Notes: a model not told the origin generated them from the sequence alone. Counted from the stretch's first letter, positions 36,141-45,029 are shown. The stretch: DNA of 54,144 bases from Sphingomonas sp. (GCA_025356055.1 JANXUU010000095.1:1-54144), one strand, 5' to 3'. Program-made: numbers and translations.

Positions 36141-36464
36141 ATGACCGACATCGAGTTAACCGTGAGCGCTGCCAAACGCGTCGCCGCGATTGCCGCCAAG
36201 CAGGAACGCCCCGCCGTGCTGCGCCTCGCGGTTGAGGGCGGCGGATGTGCCGGCTTCAGCTACAAGTTCGCGCTCGGCGAGCCGGAGGCTGGCGATACCG
36301 CAACCGAGACGGACGGCGTGCGCCTCGTCGTCGACCAGATGACGCTCGACCTCGTCCGTGGGTCGGCGGTCGATTTCGTTGAAGACATGGGCGGGTCCGC
36401 GTTTAAGGTGACGAACCCGAATGCGGCGAGCGGCTGCGGCTGCGGTTCCAGCTTCTCGATCTGA
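36141..36464 (+). CDS. erpA: A-type iron-sulfur cluster carrier (ErpA/IscA family)
   Basis: 107 residues. The three cluster-binding cysteines are in EGGGCAGFSYKF (about residue 37) and SGCGCGSSF near the end. Delivers Fe-S clusters to target apo-enzymes. ErpA versus IscA/SufA cannot be settled by eye; the isolated location outside an isc or suf operon favours ErpA. Upstream of xth and separated from it by a hairpin. Confidence 0.88.
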   Translation: MTDIELTVSAAKRVAAIAAKQERPAVLRLAVEGGGCAGFSYKFALGEPEAGDTATETDGVRLVVDQMTLDLVRGSAVDFVEDMGGSAFKVTNPNAASGCGCGSSFSI

Positions 36465-36469
36465 CGGTC

Positions 36470-36488
36470 GCCCGCTACGGAAGCGGGC
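36470..36488. terminator. Hairpin directly before the xth start codon
   Basis: GCCCGCT (36470-36476) and AGCGGGC (36482-36488) form a 7-base stem with a 5-base loop. It ends at the base before the xth ATG. It may weakly terminate erpA transcription, or hide the xth ribosome site (the only GGA is in the loop and stem). No T run follows. Confidence 0.4.
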
Positions 36489-37262
36489 ATGAAAATTGCG
36501 ACCTACAACGTCAACGGCATCCGCGCCCGCCTTCCCCGCCTGCTCGACTGGCTGGAGCGCGAGGCCCCCGACGTCGCCTGCCTCCAGGAACTCAAATGCG
36601 CCGATGATTCGCTCCCCATCGGCGACATCGAGGCGGCGGGCTACGGCGCGGTGTGGCACGGCCAGAAGGGCTTCAACGGAGTTGCCATTCTGGCGAAGGG
36701 CGACTCGCCGGCATTGCGCCAGGTCGGCCTTCCCGGCGATCCCGACGACAGCCACAGCCGCTATATCGAGGCCGAGGTCGCGGGCACGGTCGTCGCCTCG
36801 CTGTACCTTCCCAACGGCAACCCGGTCGGCACCGAAAAGTTCGTCTACAAACTCGCCTGGATGGAGCGGCTGCGCACCCACGCCGCCGCCCTGCTCGCCG
36901 AGGAAAAGCCGACGATCCTCGCCGGCGACTGGAACGTCATCCCCGAAGACCGCGACGTTTTCTCCGCCAAGGCTGTCGCGAAAGACGCCCTCATCCAGCC
37001 CGAAACCCGCGCCGCCTATCGCCAGATTCTCTACCAGGGCTGGACCGACGCCCTGCGTGCGCTCCACCCGCACGACCCCAAGCTGTGGACCTTCTGGGAT
37101 TACACCATGGGCGCGTGGCAGCGCGACCTCGGCTTCCGCATCGACCACCTCCTGTGCAGCCCGCAAGCCGTCGACCGCCTCCGCGCCGCCGGCGTCGATC
37201 GCTGGCCCCGCGGCGAGGAAAAGGCGAGCGACCACACCCCCGTCTGGATCGATCTCGCCTAA
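36489..37262 (+). CDS. xth: Exodeoxyribonuclease III
   Basis: 257 residues of the exonuclease/endonuclease/phosphatase family; AP endonuclease and 3' to 5' exonuclease in base excision repair. Marks: MKIATYNVNGIRARL start, metal-binding Glu in CLQELKCAD, GDWNVIPEDRD, and the final His in SDHTPVWID. The ATG follows a hairpin with no separate ribosome site. The stop overlaps the stop of the convergent GNAT-fold gene. Confidence 0.95.
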   Translation: MKIATYNVNGIRARLPRLLDWLEREAPDVACLQELKCADDSLPIGDIEAAGYGAVWHGQKGFNGVAILAKGDSPALRQVGLPGDPDDSHSRYIEAEVAGTVVASLYLPNGNPVGTEKFVYKLAWMERLRTHAAALLAEEKPTILAGDWNVIPEDRDVFSAKAVAKDALIQPETRAAYRQILYQGWTDALRALHPHDPKLWTFWDYTMGAWQRDLGFRIDHLLCSPQAVDRLRAAGVDRWPRGEEKASDHTPVWIDLA

Positions 37263-38395
37263 AGCGCTTTCTCGTAAATCCGGTAAATGTGGTTGACCGT
37301 CGCGCCGGGCAATTGCGCGATCGACATCATTCCCTGATTATCCTCGAGGATCCAGCCGAACTCGCCGTGGGTCGCACCGAAATCGGCGACGATCGCGCGG
37401 CGGATATGCTCGATCAGCATGAACGCCAGCTGCCCCGCCATTCGCGTCCCGTGCAGCTTCTTCGCCACCCCCATCAGCGGCACCCGCACCCGCGCCGTCC
37501 GCGGCTTGCGCAACCGCCACAGCAATTTGATGAAATTGAACGGGAATAGCTCACCGTTCAGATCCTTGGTCAGGTCGTTGATGTCGGGAATGGTCAGCAT
37601 GAACGCCACCGGCTCGCCGTCGAGCTCGGCGATCAGCACCATCTCGGGAAAAATGATCGGCTTCAATTTCTTGCCGGCATAGGCAATCTCGTCAGGCGTG
37701 AGCGGCACATAACCCCAATTGTCCGACCAGGCGTCGTTCAGCAGATTCAGGATGATCGCCGAATCGCGCTCGAAGTTCGACTTGTCGACCGGGCGCAACA
37801 CGATGCGCGGGTTCTTCTCCCCCGCCGCCACCAGCCGCGCCATGACCCCCTCGGCGGGCGGGCGGATATCGACCTCATAGGTCAGCAAGTCCTTCGCCTT
37901 CGCGTAACCGGCGCCCTCGATCCACGCCTGATAGGCGGGGCGGTGATGCCCCATCATCACCATCGGCGGCTGATCGAAGCCCGAAATCAGCAGCCCCGGC
38001 TCGTCCCAGATCGACAGGCTGATCGGCCCCATCGACCGCGTCATCCCCTCGCCCCGCAACCACTCTTCGGCCGTGGCGATCAACACCGTCGCCACCTCGC
38101 CGTCGAGCGCCTCGAACATGCCCCACTGGCCCGTCCCCGCGCCCATATGCTCAAGCACCAGCTGGTCGACCTGCGCGCTGATCCGTCCGACGACCTTGCC
38201 GCCGCGCTCGGCCAGCCACAGTTGCGCCTTGGCGTGCCCGAACCACGGGTTCTTCTTGGGATCGATCAGCCCGTGGACTTCGTCCTTCAACGGCGGGACC
38301 CAGGCGGGATCATCCTTGTAGACCGTCCAGGCAAGGTCGACGAATTGCTTGCGGTCTGCCTTGGTGACGACCGGACGAATGGTGATGCTGCTCAT
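37259..38395 (-). CDS. GNAT-fold N-acyltransferase-like protein (candidate bacterial ceramide synthase)
   Basis: 378 residues. Starts SITIRPVVTKADRKQFVDL, then DPAWVPPLKDEVHGLIDPKK, followed by an acyltransferase-like core (VVGRISAQVDQL), a motif MGPISLSIWDEPGLL, and PPMVMMGHHRPAYQ. It belongs to a large, poorly annotated family often listed as N-acetyltransferase or dATP pyrophosphohydrolase. The Caulobacter ceramide synthase bCerS (CC_1154) is a GNAT-fold N-acyltransferase of about this kind, and this genome has the rest of the route, so that role is plausible, but I could not align them. It is 29 bases downstream of murA on the same strand. Confidence 0.65.
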   Translation of the reverse strand: MSSITIRPVVTKADRKQFVDLAWTVYKDDPAWVPPLKDEVHGLIDPKKNPWFGHAKAQLWLAERGGKVVGRISAQVDQLVLEHMGAGTGQWGMFEALDGEVATVLIATAEEWLRGEGMTRSMGPISLSIWDEPGLLISGFDQPPMVMMGHHRPAYQAWIEGAGYAKAKDLLTYEVDIRPPAEGVMARLVAAGEKNPRIVLRPVDKSNFERDSAIILNLLNDAWSDNWGYVPLTPDEIAYAGKKLKPIIFPEMVLIAELDGEPVAFMLTIPDINDLTKDLNGELFPFNFIKLLWRLRKPRTARVRVPLMGVAKKLHGTRMAGQLAFMLIEHIRRAIVADFGATHGEFGWILEDNQGMMSIAQLPGATVNHIYRIYEKAL

Positions 38396-38424
38396 GGAGC
38401 GAAGGCTAGCGATCCCTCGCGGTC

Positions 38425-39708
38425 TTAGCCAGCGGTTCGACGCTCGATCGTCGCGCCGACGGCGGAGAGCTTCTCCTCCAGGCGCTCATAACCCCGGTCA
38501 AGGTGATACACCCTCAGCACCTCAGTCTCGCCCTTCGCCACCAACCCCGCCAGCACCAGGCTCATCGACGCGCGCAAGTCCGTCGCCATGGCCTGCGCCC
38601 CGGTCAGCCCCCCCACCCCGTGAACGATTGCCGATCGCCCGCGCACGTCGATGTTCGCCCCCATCCGGCGCAATTCCGGAACATGCATGTAGCGGTTTTC
38701 GAAGATCGTTTCCTCGAGGAAACTTTCGCCCTGCGCGAGGCATAACATCGCCATGAATTGCGCCTGCATGTCGGTCGGGAAACCGGGGTAAGGCGCGGTC
38801 GAAATCGCCAGCGGCTTCAATGGCTTGTCGGCGGTGACCCGGATTCCCTTCTCAATAAATTCGACCACCAGCCCCGCCGCGGAAAGGGCATTGGTGATCG
38901 CCAGCATGTCCGCCGCGCGCGCGCCGACCAGCTCGATCGACCCGCCGGTAATCCCCGCCGCGCAGGCATAGCTGCCCGCCTCGATCCGATCCGGCATCAC
39001 GTCATAGTCGCACCCGTGAAGCCCCTCGACTCCGTCGATAATTAGGTGGGACGACCCGATGCCGCCGATCCTGCCCCCCATCGCCACCAGCAGATTGCAC
39101 AGGTCGACAATCTCGGGCTCGCGGGCGGCGTTGAACAACTGCGTCCGGCCGGTCGCCAGTACCGCCGCCATCAGCGCATTCTCGGTCGCGCCAACTGACA
39201 CCACCGGAAAACTATAGTCCCCACCCGGCAACCGTCCCTTGGGCGCGACTGCCTTCACGTAGCCCGCCGCCAACTCGATCTCGGCGCCCATTGCCTCCAA
39301 TGCGCGCAGGTGCAAATCGATCGGCCGGTCGCCGATCGCGCAGCCGCCGGGCAGCGACACCGTCGCCTCACCCGCGCGCGCCAGCATCGGCCCCAGCACG
39401 AGGATCGACGCGCGCATCTTGCGCACCATGTCATAGGGCGCGACGGTCGAGGCGATGTCCTTCGCCTCCAGCGTCATCCGCCGCCCGATCTCGCCCTTCT
39501 TGACCCCCTCGACCTTGGTCGAAGCGCCGAGTCCGTTGAGCAGATGCGAGAAATTGTCGACGTCGGCGAGCCGCGGCAGATTGCCGAGCGTCAGCTTCTC
39601 GTCGGTCAGCAGCGCACACGGCAACAGCGTCAGCGCCGCATTCTTTGCCCCCGAGATCGAGATTTTCCCCTCGAGCCGCTGTCCGCCGACGATGTGAATT
39701 GAGTCCAT
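38425..39708 (-). CDS. murA: UDP-N-acetylglucosamine 1-carboxyvinyltransferase
   Basis: 427 residues. First committed step of peptidoglycan synthesis: transfers enolpyruvate from PEP to UDP-GlcNAc; fosfomycin target. The reactive Cys is in [17 protein letters not shown] (about residue 122) and is present, so fosfomycin sensitivity at this site is expected. [15 protein letters not shown] carries the catalytic Asp. Standard length. Followed by the GNAT-fold gene; preceded by clpS after 48 bases. Confidence 0.97.
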   Translation of the reverse strand: MDSIHIVGGQRLEGKISISGAKNAALTLLPCALLTDEKLTLGNLPRLADVDNFSHLLNGLGASTKVEGVKKGEIGRRMTLEAKDIASTVAPYDMVRKMRASILVLGPMLARAGEATVSLPGGCAIGDRPIDLHLRALEAMGAEIELAAGYVKAVAPKGRLPGGDYSFPVVSVGATENALMAAVLATGRTQLFNAAREPEIVDLCNLLVAMGGRIGGIGSSHLIIDGVEGLHGCDYDVMPDRIEAGSYACAAGITGGSIELVGARAADMLAITNALSAAGLVVEFIEKGIRVTADKPLKPLAISTAPYPGFPTDMQAQFMAMLCLAQGESFLEETIFENRYMHVPELRRMGANIDVRGRSAIVHGVGGLTGAQAMATDLRASMSLVLAGLVAKGETEVLRVYHLDRGYERLEEKLSAVGATIERRTAG

Positions 39709-39756
39709 GGACGCGGGTTAGATTCTATCTCCCGTCCCCGCAAGGGAGGGGTTAAT

Positions 39757-40122
39757 TCACGCCTTCTCCAGCGTGCACTGCAGCGGATGCTGGCTCTCGC
39801 GCGCGAAATCGATCACTTGGGCGACCTTGGTCTCAGCCACCTCGTAAGTGAACACCCCGCAAACCGCGAGGCCATGCTGGTGGACCTGCAGCATCACCCG
39901 CGTCGCATCCTCGATCCCCATCGAGAAGAAGCGCTGCAGGCACAGCACGACAAACTCCATCGGCGTATAATCGTCGTTGAGCATCAGCACCTTGTAATCG
40001 CTCGGCTTCTTGGTGCGCGGGCGGGTGCGGGTGACGACCCCGGTTTCGCCCTCATCGCGACCTCCACCACCACGACCGTCATCATCGACGCCGCCGCCAC
40101 GCCCGGGCTCATCGCCGCTCAT
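39757..40122 (-). CDS. clpS: ATP-dependent Clp protease adaptor ClpS
   Basis: 121 residues from the ATG at 40122. Delivers N-degron substrates to ClpAP. Core: [42 protein letters not shown]. The N-terminal 40 residues are a Gly/Asp/Arg-rich disordered arm. The chosen ATG has AGGA upstream; ATGs at 40137 and 40140 would add a few residues but lack a site. Same strand as murA. A ClpA gene is not in the window. Confidence 0.94.
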   Translation of the reverse strand: MSGDEPGRGGGVDDDGRGGGGRDEGETGVVTRTRPRTKKPSDYKVLMLNDDYTPMEFVVLCLQRFFSMGIEDATRVMLQVHQHGLAVCGVFTYEVAETKVAQVIDFARESQHPLQCTLEKA

Positions 40123-40231
40123 CTGAATCCTGCTCATCATAGAGGGTGAATATGGCAATGCGCCGCTCGCCTGCAAGGCACTTGCGTGACGATCGTCTCT
40201 GCGACGTATATCCCAGCCCCCAAAACGGAAA

Positions 40232-40270
40232 CGGCCCGCATTTCCCCATACATCGGGGAAACGCGGGCCG
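40232..40270 (-). terminator. Rho-independent terminator of the phasin gene
   Basis: A 16-base stem (40232-40247 with 40255-40270) with one mismatch and a 7-base loop. On the minus strand it is followed by TTTCCGTTTTGG, a T-rich tail. It lies 42 bases after the phasin stop. Confidence 0.8.
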
Positions 40271-40312
40271 CTGGACTGGGGACCGAGGAGAGGAGGTCCG
40301 CCAGTCTGTTCG

Positions 40313-41122
40313 TTAGGAAGTCAGTTCGCTGAACTTCTCGGCGTTGACGCTGGCGCGGTTCGACAGCGGCTGGACCGCTTCGCCGGTCAGCTTGACCATC
40401 TGCTCGGTCAGCTTCGAACCGTCAGCGACCATGCGGTCGAACGAGGCGCGCATCAAATCCGACTGAAGCTGGAAGAACTCGGTCGGCGACTTGCATTGCG
40501 TCAGCGACTTGATGGCGGTCTGGGCATGCTCGATGCCCGACTTGGTCGTGGCGACGATCTCGGTGCCGAGGTCACGCGCACCAGCTGTGGCGATCTTGCT
40601 CGACTCGACGACCGCTTCCAGATTGGCCTTGGCAGCGTCGGTCAGCTGCTCGGCGAATGCCTGGGTCTTTTTGACCGCGTCTTGGCCCTTGACGCTCACG
40701 TCGCCGAACAGCGACTGAAACTTGTCGGCACCGGGCACGGTTGGCATCGCGAAAAACATGTTGGTATCGGTCATGGTCTTGGTTCCTTTTATGAAGGGAG
40801 CCGTGACGGTTTTCACGGCAGCAACGGTCTTGCGAACATATTTGCGGCGAACGATGCTCGTCTCGGCCTTGACGCTCGACTTGCGTGTCGGCTTTTGAGC
40901 AGAGATCGCAACGGCTGGTTTGGCAGCGACAGCAACCTTGGTCGCGGCCTTGGCGCGCGCTTTCGGGGCGGCCTTGGCGCGCGGCTTGGCATCGGGCTTG
41001 GCTGCCTTGGCCAGGTTTTTGCTGACCGTCTCAGCGGAGACCTGGGTCGGCGCGATGACCTTGGCGGCGGCGTCCACCGACGCGTCGACCACGTTTTCAA
41101 TCTGATTGGATACTTCGCTCAT
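40313..41122 (-). CDS. Phasin family protein with Ala/Lys-rich N-terminal extension
   Basis: 269 residues. The C-terminal half (about 125-265) is a phasin_2 domain: long amphipathic helices that coat polyhydroxyalkanoate granules, with [18 protein letters not shown] typical. The first 110 residues are Ala/Lys/Val-rich and basic, like the DNA-binding tails of PhaM-type or histone-like phasins; this may link granules to the nucleoid (inference). ATG at 41122 has AAGGAG upstream. Paired operator-like sites lie in front. A PHA synthase gene, apparently broken, is at 47001-48746. Confidence 0.85.
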   Translation of the reverse strand: MSEVSNQIENVVDASVDAAAKVIAPTQVSAETVSKNLAKAAKPDAKPRAKAAPKARAKAATKVAVAAKPAVAISAQKPTRKSSVKAETSIVRRKYVRKTVAAVKTVTAPFIKGTKTMTDTNMFFAMPTVPGADKFQSLFGDVSVKGQDAVKKTQAFAEQLTDAAKANLEAVVESSKIATAGARDLGTEIVATTKSGIEHAQTAIKSLTQCKSPTEFFQLQSDLMRASFDRMVADGSKLTEQMVKLTGEAVQPLSNRASVNAEKFSELTS

Positions 41123-41138
41123 GCAACTTGCTCCTTGT

Positions 41139-41193
41139 TGCAGTGCACAATATGCGATTCGGATCGCGATTACAAGGAAAATGTTGCACTGCA
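41139..41193. promoter_or_regulatory. Paired TGCAGTGCA sites upstream of phasin (PhaR-like operator)
   Basis: TGCAGTGCA at 41139-41147 and its reverse complement TGCACTGCA at 41185-41193, embedded in TTGTTGCAGTGCACAA and TGTTGCACTGCAGCA. PhaR regulators of PHA genes bind TGC/GCA-type palindromes in this kind of position. The 116-base region also holds the gmk promoter on the other side. Confidence 0.55.
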
Positions 41194-41238
41194 GCATAGC
41201 CAGCTTGACGACGTCCGGCCGGCGCGGCAACAGCAGTC

Positions 41239-41898
41239 ATGGACCTCGACCAGAACCAGCCGATCGGGCGCCCCCGACGCGGGCTGCTGATCGTCCTTTC
41301 CTCTCCCTCGGGCGCGGGCAAATCGACCATCAGCCGGATGCTGCTTGCCGCCGACCGCGACGTGACGATGTCGGTCTCCGCCACCACCCGCCCGATCCGC
41401 CCCGGCGAAGTCGAAGGCCGCGACTATCATTTTGTCAGCGATGCCCAGTTCAAGGCGATGGCCGACGAGGGCGAATTCGCCGAATGGGCTCCCGTATTCG
41501 ATCATCAGTATGGCTCGCCCCAAACCCCGATCAAGGCCGCGCTGAAGGCTGGCCGCGACGTCCTGTTCGACATTGACTGGCAGGGCACGCAGCAACTTCA
41601 CGCGGCGATGGGCGAAGATCTTGTCCGGGTCTTCATCCTGCCCCCATCGATCCCCGAGCTCGCCCGTCGCCTTCACCACCGCGCGACCGACAGCGAGGCA
41701 ACGATCGCCGACCGGATGAGCCGCGCCGCGGGTGAAATCAGCCACTGGGCCGAATATGATTATGTCTTGATCAACGAGGACATGGACGAATGCCTCGCCG
41801 ATGTTCGCGCGATCCTCGCCGCCGAGCGTCTGAAGCGCTGGCGCCAAGGCGGTCTCGTCGCCTTCGTCCGCGACCTGGTGGCTAGCGCAAGAGGCTGA
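41239..41898 (+). CDS. gmk: Guanylate kinase
   Basis: 219 residues. Phosphorylates GMP to GDP with ATP. P-loop SSPSGAGKSTISRML (about 17-31), GMP-binding TTRPIRPGEVEGRDYHFV and EFAEWAPVFDHQYGS. The C-terminal part has the usual lid region. ATG at 41239 follows the divergent phasin promoter. The last 17 bases overlap the convergent ATP12 gene. Confidence 0.96.
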   Translation: MDLDQNQPIGRPRRGLLIVLSSPSGAGKSTISRMLLAADRDVTMSVSATTRPIRPGEVEGRDYHFVSDAQFKAMADEGEFAEWAPVFDHQYGSPQTPIKAALKAGRDVLFDIDWQGTQQLHAAMGEDLVRVFILPPSIPELARRLHHRATDSEATIADRMSRAAGEISHWAEYDYVLINEDMDECLADVRAILAAERLKRWRQGGLVAFVRDLVASARG

Positions 41899-42586
41899 TG
41901 AAGCGCGCCGCCGCGGCATAATCGGCGCGGCGATGTTCGAGTGATGCGACCGCCTCGTGATCGTCGCCCCACATTTCGATCTGCCACCGCTCGTCGAGGC
42001 TGACCGCTGACCAGATCGTGTCGAGCGGCATGGCGCCCTCGACTACCGCAAGGGCGGCGACGAGCGATCCGCCGATTGTCACTAGCGGCGACAATGCCGC
42101 CAACCGATAGGCATCGAGAACCGCCACTTCATGCGAAAGTCGCGCGACCGTCGCCGGCGGCTGGGGGGCATGAACAATCGCATTCGTCACCACGAAATCG
42201 ACATCGAACCGCCGCCGCGCCCAGCCGAGCATCGCGTCCCACTCCGCCGACTGCCATTTGACCAGGCCCGCCGGCCCCTCGGCGCGATAGCAAAACAAGT
42301 CAGCTTCGGCATATTTGGCGAGATTCGAGGCGAAAAGAGGCACATTTGGCGCCACCCGATCGATCGCCGCATTGGCCAGCCCGGTCAGCGGCATCGCCCT
42401 TGGATCAATCTCTCCGACCGTCTCCGACCACTCACTTTTGATCGCCCCTGCCAGTGCCTCCGTCGGCACCCAAAGCGCCACCCGAGCAGGCGTTTTCAGC
42501 GGCTTGGCATCAAGCTCTATCCCCCACCCACCGTCCCGCACGGCTACCCGAACCTCGCTCCAGAACCGCCTCACTTCCCCTTCCAC
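41882..42586 (-). CDS. ATP12 family chaperone
   Basis: 234 residues of the ATP12 family, known in mitochondria for F1 ATPase alpha-subunit assembly and widespread in alphaproteobacteria. Marks: RFWSEVRVAV...IELDAKPLKTPAR at the N-terminus, EWSETVGEIDPRAMPLTGLANAAID, LFCYRAEGP. The start is GTG at 42586, inside the end of the preceding small membrane gene (16-base overlap), suggesting coupling. Fourth and last gene of the rluA operon. Confidence 0.88.
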   Translation of the reverse strand: MEGEVRRFWSEVRVAVRDGGWGIELDAKPLKTPARVALWVPTEALAGAIKSEWSETVGEIDPRAMPLTGLANAAIDRVAPNVPLFASNLAKYAEADLFCYRAEGPAGLVKWQSAEWDAMLGWARRRFDVDFVVTNAIVHAPQPPATVARLSHEVAVLDAYRLAALSPLVTIGGSLVAALAVVEGAMPLDTIWSAVSLDERWQIEMWGDDHEAVASLEHRRADYAAAARFISLLR

Positions 42587-42792
42587 CGCCGCCGGAAGAG
42601 AGTCGGCACGACAAGTCCGTCAATCGCCCCGGTCACCCCAAGAATGACCCCCAGCACCGGCATCCCGCCCGGCCGCAACAGGTCGGTCATCCCGACAAAG
42701 GCTCCGGTCAGCATCATCGCCAGCCCGGTCACCCGCAGGATCGCGAAGATCCCGAAGCGCCGCTTCCACTCTTCTTCGCCGACCTCGCTCAT
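42571..42792 (-). CDS. Small hypothetical membrane protein (two helices)
   Basis: 73 residues from ATG 42792, overlapping the HAD stop (ATGA). MSEVGEEEWKRRFGIFAILR is a charged start; two hydrophobic helices follow (about 20-40 and 46-64, ILRVTGLAMMLTGAFVGMTD and VLGVILGVTGAIDGLVVP), and the end RRRWKGK is basic. I do not recognise a characterised family. Coupled on both sides, so probably made together with the HAD hydrolase and ATP12. Confidence 0.75.
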   Translation of the reverse strand: MSEVGEEEWKRRFGIFAILRVTGLAMMLTGAFVGMTDLLRPGGMPVLGVILGVTGAIDGLVVPTLFRRRWKGK

Positions 42793-43466
42793 GCCGCCCT
42801 CACCAGCCACGCCTGCGCCATTTCGATAACCTCGCTCGGCTCAGTAGCGATGCAATCCGCGCCTGCCGCCAGCAGTTCGTCATCGTCATGATAGCCCCAG
42901 CCGACGCCGATCGCCCCGACCCCGGCGCCCCGCGCGCAGCCCATGTCCCAGCCGGTGTCGCCAATCATCACCGTCTGCGAAGAGAGGGCCCCGGCCTCGG
43001 CCATCGCCGCCAGTGCCATCGCCGGATGCGGTTTCGACGGATGCCGATCGGCGGTCTGCAGCGACACGAAGCGATCGCCAAGACCATGCGCCGCAAGACA
43101 ATGTCGCAATCCCCGATCGGACTTGCCCGTCGCCACCGCCAGCGCCCAGCCATCGCTGACCATCGCCTCGATCAGCTCGGATATTCCCTCGAACAACGGC
43201 TCCTCGACCTCACCCGCCGCGCGCATTCCCTGGAATGCCTGCCTGTACGTCTCCGCCATCGCCGAGAGCTCATCAGCCGGAGCTCCCGGCACCAGCATCT
43301 CCATCGCCTGGAACAGGCTCAGCCCGACCACCCGCCGCGCCTCGCGCGCCGGCGGCACCACGCGGCCATGCGCCTCCAGGGTGGACTTTAGCGCCGCAAA
43401 GATCGTCGCCCCGCTGTCGACCAGCGTCCCGTCACAGTCGAAGATCGCGAGCTTCACCGCGCTCAC
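42789..43466 (-). CDS. HAD-IA family phosphatase (phosphoglycolate phosphatase-like)
   Basis: 225 residues. HAD motif I DCDGTLVDS with nucleophile and acid Asp, motif II in AVATGKSDR, Lys of motif III in PSKPHPAMALAAM, motif IV in MIGDTGWDM. Cap domain of the IA type between motifs I and II. Substrate unknown; Gph-like or pyrophosphatase are options. The start is GTG at 43466, overlapping the rluA stop (GTGA). Confidence 0.9.
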   Translation of the reverse strand: MSAVKLAIFDCDGTLVDSGATIFAALKSTLEAHGRVVPPAREARRVVGLSLFQAMEMLVPGAPADELSAMAETYRQAFQGMRAAGEVEEPLFEGISELIEAMVSDGWALAVATGKSDRGLRHCLAAHGLGDRFVSLQTADRHPSKPHPAMALAAMAEAGALSSQTVMIGDTGWDMGCARGAGVGAIGVGWGYHDDDELLAAGADCIATEPSEVIEMAQAWLVRAA

Positions 43467-44626
43467 TTGCGCTTCACCGGCTTGCCTTTGGCGGGCGGCT
43501 TATCCGGCTTGCCGCGCGGCGCCTCGGACTGCACTCCACGCGAGCGCCGCTCGCCCTTGCGGGCCTTGCGCGCGGTCTTGGCCGCCGCCGCGACGCGCTT
43601 CATCCTGACCTCGGTCGATTTCGCCGGGTCGGGCGTGTCCATCGGCAACATGTCGCCCAGCATCACTTCGAACCCAAGCATGCCGAGCGTTTCGGAAAAG
43701 TGCGGCGGCAGTTCGGCGGTGACGTCGATCGGCTTGCCGTCGGGCCCATCGACCCTCAGCCGCCGCGCATGCAAATGCATCTTGCGGCTGACCCCGCCGG
43801 TCAGGAACGCATCCGCCCCGCCATATTTCGCATCTCCGACGATCGGGTGGCCAATCGCCGCCATGTGTGCGCGCAGCTGGTGGGTCCGCCCGGTCAGCGG
43901 CTGCAGTTCGACCCAAGCGCAGCGATTGCCCGCGACGTCGATCGTCCGGAAACGCGTCCTCGACGGCAGCCCATTCTCCTCGTCGACCTGCATCTTCTCG
44001 CCGCCGCTTCCCGGCTGTTTGGCGAGCGGCGCGTCGATCTGCCCTTCCTCGGGCGAGGGCACGCCGATCACCAGCGCCCAATAGACCTTCCGTGCCGTCC
44101 TGCTCGAAAAGGTCTTGGCGAAATGCCCCGCCGCCCGCGCCGACCGCGCGACAAGCAGCACTCCCGACGTATCCTTGTCGAGCCGATGCACCAGCTTGGG
44201 CCGCTGCCTCCCCGATCCGTCTTTGGCATCATCCGCCAGCCCGTCGAGCAGCCGGTCGAGATGCTGGTGGGTCTTGGTCCCGCCCTGCGTCGCGAGTCCC
44301 GGCGGCTTGTTGAGCACCAGTGCATCGCGTGTTCGCTCGATCACCATCTCCTGGACGTACCGCTCTTCCTCCTCGGTCAGCGGCACCACGGCGCGTACCG
44401 CGCGCGCGCCCTCGGCGGGTGCGGCTTCGGCGGGCGGGACGGACAGCACCTGTCCGGTGGCCACCCGGTCACCCGGCGCGGCCTTCTTCCCGTCGACCCT
44501 CAGCGCGCCGGTCCGCGCCCAGCGCGAGACAATGTTGAAGCTGGTGTCGGCCAGATGCCGCTTGAACCAGCGGTCAAGGCGGATTCCGTCGTCGTCCTCG
44601 GCGACGGTGAAAGTGCGGTCGGTCAT
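43463..44626 (-). CDS. RluA family pseudouridine synthase
   Basis: 387 residues. An S4-like RNA-binding region (about 1-70) leads to the catalytic domain with HRLDKDTSGVLLVARS, whose Asp is the nucleophile, and LQPLTGRTHQLRAH. Isomerises uridines in 23S rRNA or tRNA; whether it is RluC- or RluD-type cannot be told. The C-terminal 55 residues are a Lys/Arg-rich tail after the catalytic fold. First gene of a four-gene coupled operon. Confidence 0.92.
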   Translation of the reverse strand: MTDRTFTVAEDDDGIRLDRWFKRHLADTSFNIVSRWARTGALRVDGKKAAPGDRVATGQVLSVPPAEAAPAEGARAVRAVVPLTEEEERYVQEMVIERTRDALVLNKPPGLATQGGTKTHQHLDRLLDGLADDAKDGSGRQRPKLVHRLDKDTSGVLLVARSARAAGHFAKTFSSRTARKVYWALVIGVPSPEEGQIDAPLAKQPGSGGEKMQVDEENGLPSRTRFRTIDVAGNRCAWVELQPLTGRTHQLRAHMAAIGHPIVGDAKYGGADAFLTGGVSRKMHLHARRLRVDGPDGKPIDVTAELPPHFSETLGMLGFEVMLGDMLPMDTPDPAKSTEVRMKRVAAAAKTARKARKGERRSRGVQSEAPRGKPDKPPAKGKPVKRK

Positions 44627-44653
44627 TTGCGGGCGCTTAGCGTAGCTGTGGTC

Positions 44654-45019
44654 CTAACGCGAGCGCTCGCCCCAAAACGCGAACGCCGCGCTCTGCAGTC
44701 GCTTGACCAGCGCGCCCGCCTTTGGCCCCTCCCACGGCCCGATATAATCATGATCGCTCGCCCCGCCGGCGACCCACCAGCCCTGCCCCGGAAGCCCGTC
44801 CGACTGCCGCACGACCAACACCGCAAGCTCGGGCTCGCCGCGCGCCGCTCCCTCCCGATCGACCACCCCCAGCGTGACGCACAGCGCCCGCATCTTGGGC
44901 CGAGAAAAACTGTACCCCAGCCGCTCGAGCAATTCCGAATAGGTCAGCGCATGCCCCGCCGCGGCCGCCGCGACGAGGTGCGCGCGAACCTCGTCCACAT
45001 CGCCGATCGGCGGGGTCAC
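44654..45019 (-). CDS. Conserved hypothetical protein, about 121 residues
   Basis: Begins with a winged-helix-like half (ALTYSELLERLGYSFSRPKM, about 24-43) and a second part with ELAVLVVRQSDGLPGQGWW (about 83-101), then a C-terminal WEGPKAGALVKRLQ. I recognise the shape of a small family but no function. The start is GTG at 45019, 10 bases after the DUF4893 stop, without a clear ribosome site. It ends 27 bases before the rluA gene starts. Confidence 0.7.
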   Translation of the reverse strand: MTPPIGDVDEVRAHLVAAAAAGHALTYSELLERLGYSFSRPKMRALCVTLGVVDREGAARGEPELAVLVVRQSDGLPGQGWWVAGGASDHDYIGPWEGPKAGALVKRLQSAAFAFWGERSR

Positions 45020-45029
45020 TTGATCAAAG

